The notes beneath the pieces are model-generated. The model had not been told where the DNA came from. It did not search any database and worked only from the letters and a program-made list of their open reading frames with translations. Positions 1 through 4,424 of a DNA stretch of 5,441 nt are shown piece after piece (position 1 is the stretch's first letter; each line of letters starts with the position of its first letter). A program made the position numbers and the translations under genes. The stretch comes from Acidobacteriota bacterium (GTDB lineage: Bacteria; Acidobacteriota; Vicinamibacteria; Vicinamibacterales; JACQTH01): contig JACQTH010000207.1 in assembly GCA_016210935.1 (NCBI GenBank), positions 1-5,441 of the forward strand, written 5' to 3'.

Positions 1-246
1 GGAAGCCTGACATCGAGCTCGTGGGAGTTCGTCTCGGCTGTCCGGCCGACGGTTGCGATCGTCAGCGCCGGGCGCGGCAATCGCTATGGGCACCCGGCAC
101 CCGCGGTTCTGGAAAGGTATCGTCGTGTCGGGGCCGTCATTGTTCGGACCGATGTCGACGGCGCGATCCAGATGGAGACTGATGGGTCGAAGGTGGTAAT
201 TCGTACTTATATGGGGCGGCGGTTAGTGCTGCGCGCGCGCCGGTAA
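1..246 (+). CDS. comEC: ComEC/Rec2-family DNA internalization protein, C-terminal end (5' part outside window)
   Basis: The reading frame is open from base 1 and stops at TAA 244-246, leaving 81 residues. These read as the end of the metallo-beta-lactamase-like domain that closes ComEC/Rec2 proteins. The window opens with GSLTSSS, the usual continuation of the HHGS motif. It is followed by a V-R-P-x-V-A-I-V-S-A-G stretch, the N-R-Y-G-H-P box (residues 27-32), a V-L-E-R-Y helix and the R-T-D-V-D-G-A-I strand (49-56). In the family this inner-membrane protein forms the channel that takes up single-stranded DNA during natural transformation; the C-terminal domain is thought to act on the incoming DNA. 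The membrane-spanning core is off the window, so completeness cannot be judged. The stop lies only 12 bp before the repeat array that bounds the next module. Family assignment is fairly secure; activity is not shown. Confidence 0.8.
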   Translation, partial: GSLTSSSWEFVSAVRPTVAIVSAGRGNRYGHPAPAVLERYRRVGAVIVRTDVDGAIQMETDGSKVVIRTYMGRRLVLRARR

Positions 247-258
247 GAGCCAGAGCAG

Positions 259-290
259 CACAAAGACACGAAGGCACGAAGACACGAAGA
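259..290 (+). repeat. Left array of four 8-bp CACGAAGA-like units
   Basis: Four head-to-tail 8-bp units are directly visible: CACAAAGA (259-266), CACGAAGG (267-274), CACGAAGA (275-282) and CACGAAGA (283-290). The same unit occurs in the opposite orientation at 907-937, on the far side of the GxxExxY gene, so the two arrays form an imperfect inverted repeat around it. The shared outer edge CAGCAC begins at 256 here and, inverted, ends at 940 on the right. The array lies in the spacer between the comEC stop and the GxxExxY start. Confidence 0.85.
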
Positions 291-317
291 TCGGTAAGCA
301 AACAGTGGTAAGCCGGG

Positions 318-734
318 ATGTATTCGCTGGAACCTGTACCGTCTGCGACTGAGGACATCGGAAGTCGAGTGATCGGGTGCGCGATCGACGTGCACCGAGC
401 GCTTGGACCTGGGTATCTCGAGCACCTGTACCGTCGCGCGTTGTGTGTCGAGCTGACTGAATCCGGCCTGACCTACGAAATCGAAAAGCAGATCACGATC
501 AACTACAAAGGCACGATAGTTGGGATCCACAGACTCGATCTCATCATCGAAAACTGTGTTCTCCTCGAGCTGAAGGCGGTGGAGAGTCTCGCCTACGTTC
601 ACAAGGCACAGGTCCTCTCGTATCTCAGAGCATCCGGATTACGACTTGGCCTCCTCATCAACTTCAACGTCGGCGTTCTCAAGGACGGTATCCGCCGCAT
701 CGTTTTCTCAGAGAGCGGAGGTCCTTCGACGTGA
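318..734 (+). CDS. GxxExxY protein (PDDEXK_3-like, PD-(D/E)XK nuclease superfamily)
   Basis: This 138-residue protein matches the small GxxExxY family, placed by fold prediction in the PD-(D/E)XK nuclease superfamily. Its substrate and role are not established. Visible motifs are the name-giving G32-x2-E35-x2-Y38 inside a V-H-R-A-L-G-P-G helix, D74 in H-R-L-D-L-I, the E84-L-K86 strand motif, and Q98 and Y102 in the following helix. All expected catalytic positions are present, and the C-terminal G-L-L-I-N-F-N and I-R-R-I-V segments are typical. ATG 318 is the first possible start because an in-frame TAA lies at 309-311; no clear Shine-Dalgarno precedes it. By my count 45 of 138 codons end in A or T (GC3 about 67%), against about 85% in the first 60 codons of ribF, which suggests a different origin. 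The last codons and the stop lie inside the outer arm of the nested inverted repeat at 721-878. It is convergent with mazG. The family call is strong; nuclease activity is inferred. Confidence 0.87.
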   Translation: MYSLEPVPSATEDIGSRVIGCAIDVHRALGPGYLEHLYRRALCVELTESGLTYEIEKQITINYKGTIVGIHRLDLIIENCVLLELKAVESLAYVHKAQVLSYLRASGLRLGLLINFNVGVLKDGIRRIVFSESGGPST

Positions 735-878
735 GCGAGCAAGCCACGCAGGCTCGCCAGGGCACGACAGGAGAGCCGAAATCCAAACCGCGTCATATCC
801 CGTGACTGCTAGGCCAACGGTTTGAATTTCGGCTCTCCTGTCGTGGCTGCGCCGCGTTGCGGCGTCACGTCGAAGGAC
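721..878. repeat. Nested inverted repeats able to form a four-way junction (possible structured RNA, terminator or element end)
   Basis: The outer arms, 721-734 and 865-878, are perfect 14-bp reverse complements (GTCCTTCGACGTGA on the left). They enclose three adjacent hairpins. Hairpin A is GCGAGC 735-740 with GCTCGC 752-757. Hairpin B pairs 763-790 with 818-845 over 28 positions with a single C-A mismatch (783/825) and a 27-nt loop; CAG 758-760 with CTG 847-849 can extend it past a small internal bulge. Hairpin C is CGCCGC 850-855 with GCGGCG 859-864. A and C abut the outer stem without unpaired bases. The left outer arm contains the stop codon of the GxxExxY gene. There is no T-run, so a classical intrinsic terminator is not indicated, but the position between convergent genes would suit a transcription boundary. 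The pairing is seen directly; any function is inference. Confidence 0.75.
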
Positions 879-892
879 ATCTGCGACCTGGC

Positions 893-1750
893 TCAGCGAC
901 CTTCTCTCTTCGTGTCTTTGTGTCTTCTGTCTTCGTGCTGATCCCGCTTTACCCGTTGCCACTCGTCCTCAAGCTCAGCGAGCGTCATCTCTCTCAACGT
1001 TCGCCCCGAGCTCGTAATCCGCCGCTCCATCTCCGCGAAGCGGCTCAGGAACTTCTCATTGGCCCGTCGGAGCGCGCTCTCGGGCTCGACGCCGAGCTTT
1101 CGCGCGAGGTGGGCGATCGAGAACAGCACATCGCCCAATTCGTCCTCGACGCGATCCGGGGGTCCACCCCTCGCGATCTGATGCTGCAGCTCGTCGAGCT
1201 CTTCGCGCACCTTGTCGAGGACATCGGCCGCGGTGTCCCAGTCAAAGTTCACCGCGGCGGCCCGCTGGCCGATGGTATGGGCTCGCAGCAGCGCGGGAAG
1301 CGCGCGCGGCACGTCGCCCATCGCGCTCGTCCTGGCTCCCGCCGAGGACCGCTCCCTGGCCTTCAGCGCTTCCCAGCGCTGGACCACTTCTTCAGCGGAC
1401 TTCGGGCCGGTATCTGCCGTCGTGCCGGTCTTCGTCCCAAAGACGTGCGGATGTCGGCGGATCAACTTGTCGGTGATCGCGGCCAGCGAATCGGCCACGG
1501 TGAAGGCCCCCGTCTCCGACGCCAGCTGGGCCAGCAGGACCGCTTCGAAGATGAAGTCGCCAAGCTCCTCCCGCAGGGACGCCAGATCCCGGCGATCGAT
1601 GGCCTCGAGGACTTCGTAGGTTTCCTCGAGAACGAACGATCGCAGCGATTCAAAGGTCTGCGCGCGATCCCAGGGGCAGCCTTCCGGCGAACGCAGCGTC
1701 CGAACCAGCTCGACGAGGTCGTGAAACCGATCGGCAGCGGCCGAGCTCAT
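893..1750 (-). CDS. mazG: Nucleoside triphosphate pyrophosphohydrolase MazG
   Basis: The 285-residue product is a full-length tandem MazG protein (the E. coli protein has about 263 residues). MazG enzymes hydrolyse (d)NTPs to the monophosphate and pyrophosphate in the cytoplasm, cleaning nucleotide pools and, in E. coli, influencing ppGpp levels. The N-terminal domain shows C-P-W-D (25-28), the metal-binding glutamates of L-E-E-T-Y-E (41-46) and E-E-L-G-D (61-65), then R-R-H-P-H-V-F-G (98-105). The C-terminal domain shows R-E-E-L-D-E-L (182-188) and E-D-E-L-G-D-V-L-F (202-210), followed by K-F-L-S-R-F-A-E-M-E and the usual closing E-W-Q-R-V-K-R (263-269). ATG 1750 is the first in-frame start, since a TAG lies 15 bases upstream (1765-1763). 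The oddity is the tail after residue 269: about 16 charged residues, mostly encoded by the inverted repeat array at 907-937, ending at TGA 895-893. The gene is divergent from the DUF1844 gene. Confidence 0.95.
   Translation of the reverse strand: MSSAAADRFHDLVELVRTLRSPEGCPWDRAQTFESLRSFVLEETYEVLEAIDRRDLASLREELGDFIFEAVLLAQLASETGAFTVADSLAAITDKLIRRHPHVFGTKTGTTADTGPKSAEEVVQRWEALKARERSSAGARTSAMGDVPRALPALLRAHTIGQRAAAVNFDWDTAADVLDKVREELDELQHQIARGGPPDRVEDELGDVLFSIAHLARKLGVEPESALRRANEKFLSRFAEMERRITSSGRTLREMTLAELEDEWQRVKRDQHEDRRHKDTKREGR
907..937 (-). repeat. Right array of CACGAAGA-like units, inverted relative to 259-290
   Basis: Read on the minus strand this array is CACGAAGA (937-930), CAGAAGA (929-923, one base short), CACAAAGA (922-915) and CACGAAGA (914-907). 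It is the inverted partner of the array at 259-290. It lies inside the 3' end of the mazG reading frame and encodes most of that protein's last, highly charged residues. Confidence 0.83.
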
Positions 1751-1861
1751 AGGAGCGGTATGCTACCATTCGAACGTCGCGACGAGCGGAGCGGGGCGTA
1801 GAGCCGTGCGGGGGGACCCGGCTCGAATTCGCTCGATCGCGCGGGTCCCCGCCGTTCAAAC
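1751..1861. promoter_or_regulatory. Divergent spacer between mazG and the DUF1844 gene, with a 9-bp stem hairpin
   Basis: This 111-bp spacer must hold the promoters for both directions. GGGGACCCG (1812-1820) is a perfect inverted repeat of CGGGTCCCC (1842-1850), with a 21-nt loop containing GAATTC and CGATCG. It ends 11 bp before the DUF1844 ATG, so it would sit in that gene's leader or act as an operator. A shorter inverted repeat, GGTA-TGC-TACC (1758-1768), lies just ahead of mazG and includes a TAGCAT sequence on the minus strand that could be a -10 element for a nearly leaderless transcript. I see no convincing -35 box in either direction, so promoter positions are uncertain. Confidence 0.4.
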
Positions 1862-2152
1862 ATGGAAACACCGGCTGAAGAAGGCGGGCTCACGTTCAAC
1901 GCCTTCGTCATCTCGCTCGCCAGCACCGCGGCCATTCATTTCGGCGACGTCGCTGATCCGGTGTCGGGCGAGAAGCAGCCGCCGAATCTCGCGGCCGCCG
2001 CGCAGATGATCGACATCCTGGCGCTGCTCGAGGAGAAGACGCGCGGCAACCTGACAGCCGAGGAGCGGACCATCCTCGAACAGGTGCTCTACGAGCTGCG
2101 GCTCCGATTCCTGCAGCTCAAAGGCGGTGAAGGACGGATCATCCGCCCGTGA
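1862..2152 (+). CDS. DUF1844 domain-containing protein
   Basis: This 96-residue protein has the DUF1844 pattern: an N-terminal F-x-x-F-V-I-S-L-A-S-T-A helix (12-23), the small F-G-D-V-A-D-P turn, and the family's most recognisable block with I-D-I-L (50-53), E-E-K-T-R-G-N-L-T (57-65) and V-L-Y-E-L-R (75-80). No enzymatic residues, signal peptide or membrane segment stand out; it is probably a small soluble helical protein. The family has no assigned function. ATG 1862 is the only plausible start, because no ATG, GTG or TTG precedes it in frame back to the TAG at 1799-1801. Its stop codon overlaps the GTG start of the following hydrolase (GTGA, 2149-2152), so the two are likely co-transcribed and translationally coupled. 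That coupling is the only functional clue. Confidence 0.88.
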   Translation: METPAEEGGLTFNAFVISLASTAAIHFGDVADPVSGEKQPPNLAAAAQMIDILALLEEKTRGNLTAEERTILEQVLYELRLRFLQLKGGEGRIIRP

Positions 2153-2925
2153 TTCTGCAGACGCGCATCACCTTCCTGGGCACCGGAACCTCGCACGGCG
2201 TGCCGATGATCGGCTGCACGTGCGTGACCTGTCAGTCCCCCGATCCGCGGGACAAACGCTGGCGGCCTTCCATCTATCTCGAGCTGGCCGACGGCACGTG
2301 CGTGCTCGTCGACACGACACCTGATCTCAGAACCCAGGCGCTCGCCTTCGGCCTGACGCGCGTGGACGCCGTGCTCTTCACACACAGCCACGCGGATCAC
2401 GTCCTGGGGCTCGACGATCTGCGCGCGTACAACCGGCGGCACCGCGGCGCCATCCCGTGTTACGGGGACGACCGGACCTTGGCAGACCTTCGGCACATGT
2501 TCAGGTACGTGTTTCACCCCGATGGGGAAGGGGGCGGCGTTCCAAAGATCAGCCTGACCCTCATCGGCGGCCGGTTTTGCCTCGGCCGCCAGGAATGTGT
2601 TCCGATTCCGCTCCTGCATGGCCGCCGGCCGATTTACGGCTACCGATTCGGGCGCTTTGCGTATCTGACGGATTGCAGCGCCATTCCAGAGGCGTCGTGG
2701 CCGCTGCTCGACGGTGTCGAGGTGCTCGTCCTCGATGCGTTGCGACACAGACCGCATCCGACCCACTTCTCGCTCGCGGAATCGCTCGAGATCGTGGCGC
2801 GGTTACGTCCGACCCGAACGTTGTTCACCCACATGTGCCACGATCTGCCGCACGCCGCCACGTGCGAGCGCTTGCCGCCCGGCGTCGAGCTGGCGTACGA
2901 CGGGCTGAAGATCGATGTGGACTAA
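2149..2925 (+). CDS. PhnP-like metallo-beta-lactamase-fold hydrolase
   Basis: The 258-residue product belongs to the MBL-fold group that includes PhnP (phosphoribosyl 1,2-cyclic phosphate phosphodiesterase). It opens with F-L-G-T-G-T-S-H-G-V-P and a C23-x-C25-x2-C28 cluster, which in PhnP-type proteins belongs to an extra structural zinc site. The active-site motif is T-H-S-H-A-D-H (78-84), giving H79, H81, D83 and H84, followed by G-L-D-D-L-R (87-92). Further expected metal ligands are H157, D175 in Y-L-T-D-C-S, D196 and H228 in F-T-H-M-C-H. Length is normal for the family. The GTG start at 2149 overlaps the DUF1844 stop, and A-A-G-G-A-C-G-G at 2130-2137 is a plausible ribosome site. No phosphonate-utilisation genes are nearby, so a C-P lyase role is not supported; a general phosphodiesterase is the safer reading. 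Stop TAA 2923-2925 directly abuts a tandem repeat. Confidence 0.9.
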   Translation: MILQTRITFLGTGTSHGVPMIGCTCVTCQSPDPRDKRWRPSIYLELADGTCVLVDTTPDLRTQALAFGLTRVDAVLFTHSHADHVLGLDDLRAYNRRHRGAIPCYGDDRTLADLRHMFRYVFHPDGEGGGVPKISLTLIGGRFCLGRQECVPIPLLHGRRPIYGYRFGRFAYLTDCSAIPEASWPLLDGVEVLVLDALRHRPHPTHFSLAESLEIVARLRPTRTLFTHMCHDLPHAATCERLPPGVELAYDGLKIDVD

Positions 2926-3091
2926 GCGGAACGCTGCTGCGAATCAGCGCGGCGAGCGCCAGCGAGCCGTGGTAGGCGGTGGGGGTGGGGCCGGAACTGC
3001 TGCACTAGGCGGATCGTTCTTACGAATCAGCGCGCCGAGCGCAAGCGAGGCGTGGTAGGCCGCGGGGGTGGGGCCCCGCGGCACACTAAAC
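2926..3091 (+). repeat. Two tandem copies of an ~83-bp GC-rich repeat filling the spacer before ribF
   Basis: Copy 1 (2926-3008) begins right after the MBL hydrolase stop and copy 2 (3009-3091) ends one base before the ribF ATG. The core segments 2941-2992 and 3024-3075 match at 47 of 52 positions by my alignment; the first 15 bases of each copy match at 10 of 15. Each core contains a 6-bp stem with a 12-nt loop: 2948-2953 with 2966-2971, and 3031-3036 with 3049-3054. Two of the five core differences pair with each other in that stem (G2952-C2967 against C3035-G3050). The element looks like a REP-type intergenic repeat or a transcribed structural element; the window does not show which. Confidence 0.85.
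3059..3082 (+). promoter_or_regulatory. Strong GC hairpin just upstream of the ribF start
   Basis: GCCGCGGGG (3059-3067) pairs perfectly with CCCCGCGGC (3074-3082) around a 6-nt loop (GTGGGG). It ends 10 bp before the ribF ATG, where a ribosome site would normally be. The equivalent part of repeat copy 1 cannot form this stem, so it is specific to copy 2. It could reduce ribF translation, stop upstream transcription or be a neutral by-product of the repeat. There is no T-run after it. Confidence 0.5.
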
Positions 3092-3092
3092 A

Positions 3093-4034
3093 ATGGATGT
3101 CATCCATTACCCGGCGGATCCGCGGCCCAGTCGCTGGCACCACCCCGTGCTGGCGCTCGGCAACTTCGACGGGATGCACCGCGGCCACGTCAAAATCATC
3201 GAGCGGGTCAAGCGCGGGGCGGTCGAGCGTGGCGGCACGCCCGTGGCGATGACCTTCGATCCCCATCCTCCGCGGGTGGTCAGACCCGACAAGGCGCCGC
3301 CGCTGCTGATGACCAGGGCGCAGAAGCTCGAGGCGCTCGCGCGCGCCGGGATCCACGGCACGGCGATCGTCGAGTTCACGCCTGAGCTGTCACGCTGGGA
3401 TCCCGAAACGTTCGTCCGGCGCGTGCTGACCGAGTGGCTGCACGTGTCCGAAGTGTGGGTCGGGGCCAATTTCCTGTTCGGCCGCGATCGATCCGGCAAC
3501 TTCTCGATGCTACGGCTGCTGGGGACGCGTTACGGCTTTCGGGCCGAGAAGATCGACCCGGTGCGCTACAAGGAGTTCGTGGTCAGCAGTACGCGCGTGC
3601 GCCGGCTGATCAGCGAGGGCCGCGTCGATGAAGCCGCGGCGCTGCTCGGTCACCATTACGTGATCGACGGAACCGTGGTCGAAGGATCAAGACGAGGCAG
3701 AGCGATCGGCGTCCCCACGGCCAATCTCTGCACCGAGAACGAGCTGGTTCCCCCCAACGGCGTGTACGCGACGCTCGTCACCTCCGATGGCGTGGTCCAT
3801 CCGTCGGTGACCAACATCGGCGTGCGGCCCACGTTCGACACGGCGTCCGGATCACCCGTCATCGAGACGCACGTGATTGGATTCGACGGAGATCTGTACG
3901 GGTCGCGGCTGCGGCTCGCGTTCGTGCAGCGTCTGCGTGACGAGCGGCGGTTCGACGGCATCGATGCGCTGCGTGCCCAGATCGCGAACGACTGTGACCG
4001 GGCGCGCGCGCTTTTCGATAGAATTTCGCTGTAG
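3093..4034 (+). CDS. ribF: Bifunctional riboflavin kinase / FAD synthetase
   Basis: RibF phosphorylates riboflavin to FMN and adenylylates FMN to FAD in the cytoplasm. The 313-residue length equals that of E. coli RibF. The N-terminal FAD synthetase half shows the nucleotidyl-transferase motif G-N-F-D-G-M-H-R-G-H (23-32), T-F-D-P-H-P (54-59), V-G-A-N-F-L-F-G (123-130) and the S-S-T-R (165-168) signature. The C-terminal flavokinase half shows G-V-P-T-A-N-L (206-212), N-G-V-Y (222-225), T-N-I-G-V-R-P-T-F (240-248) and the catalytic-glutamate motif I-E-T-H (257-260) before the F-D-G-D-L-Y-G loop. The family's closing L-R-D-E-R-R-F motif is at 281-287. ATG 3093 is the first possible start, since an in-frame TAA lies at 3087-3089. 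There is no clear Shine-Dalgarno, and a GC hairpin occupies that position. No FMN riboswitch is recognisable upstream. Confidence 0.96.
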   Translation: MDVIHYPADPRPSRWHHPVLALGNFDGMHRGHVKIIERVKRGAVERGGTPVAMTFDPHPPRVVRPDKAPPLLMTRAQKLEALARAGIHGTAIVEFTPELSRWDPETFVRRVLTEWLHVSEVWVGANFLFGRDRSGNFSMLRLLGTRYGFRAEKIDPVRYKEFVVSSTRVRRLISEGRVDEAAALLGHHYVIDGTVVEGSRRGRAIGVPTANLCTENELVPPNGVYATLVTSDGVVHPSVTNIGVRPTFDTASGSPVIETHVIGFDGDLYGSRLRLAFVQRLRDERRFDGIDALRAQIANDCDRARALFDRISL

Positions 4035-4058
4035 ACTGGGAATCGCGAGTCTGAACTC

Positions 4059-4086
4059 GTAGGGGCGGTTCGCGAACCGCCCCTAC
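4059..4086. repeat. Perfect 28-bp palindrome between ribF and the next gene
   Basis: The left half GTAGGGGCGGTTCG (4059-4072) is the exact reverse complement of the right half (4073-4086), with no spacer. It begins 25 bp after the ribF stop and ends 11 bp before the next ATG. As RNA it would form a very stable hairpin; as DNA it could form a cruciform or bind a dimeric protein. It resembles the dispersed GTAGGGGCG-type intergenic palindromes known from many bacterial genomes. There is no T-run, so rho-independent termination is not clearly supported. Confidence 0.8.
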
Positions 4087-4097
4087 CACCTGTTCCG

Positions 4098-4424
4098 ATG
4101 TCCACTACTCCGTGGTTCCGCGTCAGCGTGTCGGCGAGCCGGACGTTGCTCGCCAGTTCGTCGCCTTTGTGCCAGGGTCTGGCGAGCTACGCCGGATTCG
4201 GTCCGCCCGAGGCCTCTGAAGTCGGCGCGCAGTTGCAGGACGCCTTGCGGAAGGCCATCGGCAAGGGTCGCGATGCCGCAGAACCGGTGGTCGACATCAT
4301 CTGCCGGACCGATCGGGGACGTTTCGAGGCACGCGTCTCCCGTGACGGGAGAGCCGTGGAAACGATCGTGCGTCCGCTGTTGAAGTCGCCTCCGAACGCC
4401 CCGCCGCGCGATGCGTCTCTATAA
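4098..4424 (+). CDS. Small unrecognised protein, possibly a degenerate RsbW/HATPase-like domain
   Basis: I do not recognise this 108-residue product with confidence. Codon use is strongly G/C-ending like its neighbours, and it fits between ribF and cysS, overlapping the cysS start by 14 bp, which argues for a real co-transcribed gene. The order of segments recalls the anti-sigma-factor/HATPase_c_2 fold: an initial F-R-V-S-V-S-A-S strand, a helix ending in Y-A-G-F-G-P-P-E-A-S (31-40), a helix D-A-L-R-K-A-I-G-K-G (48-57) where such proteins carry the E-x3-N ATP-binding N-box, then paired strands ending in S-R-D-G-R (81-85) where the D-x-G box would be. Here the N-box would read D48-x3-K52, and nothing follows the D-G turn except a proline-rich tail, so ATP binding is unlikely. 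No signal peptide or membrane segment is evident. ATG 4098 is the assumed start; GTG 4128 is an alternative. Existence is likely; the fold is a guess. Confidence 0.62.
   Translation: MSTTPWFRVSVSASRTLLASSSPLCQGLASYAGFGPPEASEVGAQLQDALRKAIGKGRDAAEPVVDIICRTDRGRFEARVSRDGRAVETIVRPLLKSPPNAPPRDASL

Noticed and set aside
259..290. CRISPR array
   Set aside because: The units are only 8 bp, directly adjacent and without spacers, and no cas gene is present.
721..878. tRNA or tmRNA gene suggested by the cloverleaf-like fold
   Set aside because: The arms are far too long (14 and 28 bp), and no anticodon-arm, T-arm or CCA-like features fit. It overlaps the end of a coding sequence.
857..1801. 314-codon open frame on the plus strand opposite mazG
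   Set aside because: It is antisense to a clear, motif-complete MazG. Its translation is rich in arginine and proline with no recognisable domain, as expected for a shadow frame in high-GC DNA.
2089..2766. 225-codon open frame on the minus strand opposite the MBL hydrolase
   Set aside because: It is antisense to a protein with complete metal-binding motifs and shows no recognisable domain.
2149..2925. Assignment as phnP of a C-P lyase pathway
   Set aside because: Motifs support the PhnP-like family, but no phosphonate genes are in the window and this family is widespread outside phn operons, so no gene symbol was given.
2926..3092. FMN riboswitch upstream of ribF
   Set aside because: The spacer is explained by two tandem repeat copies, and I could not find the conserved RFN-element segments. 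Single-gene ribF loci often lack one.
4059..4086. Rho-independent terminator of ribF
   Set aside because: The hairpin is strong, but there is no following T-run (the next bases are CACCTGTTCC) and the downstream gene begins 11 bp later in the same direction.
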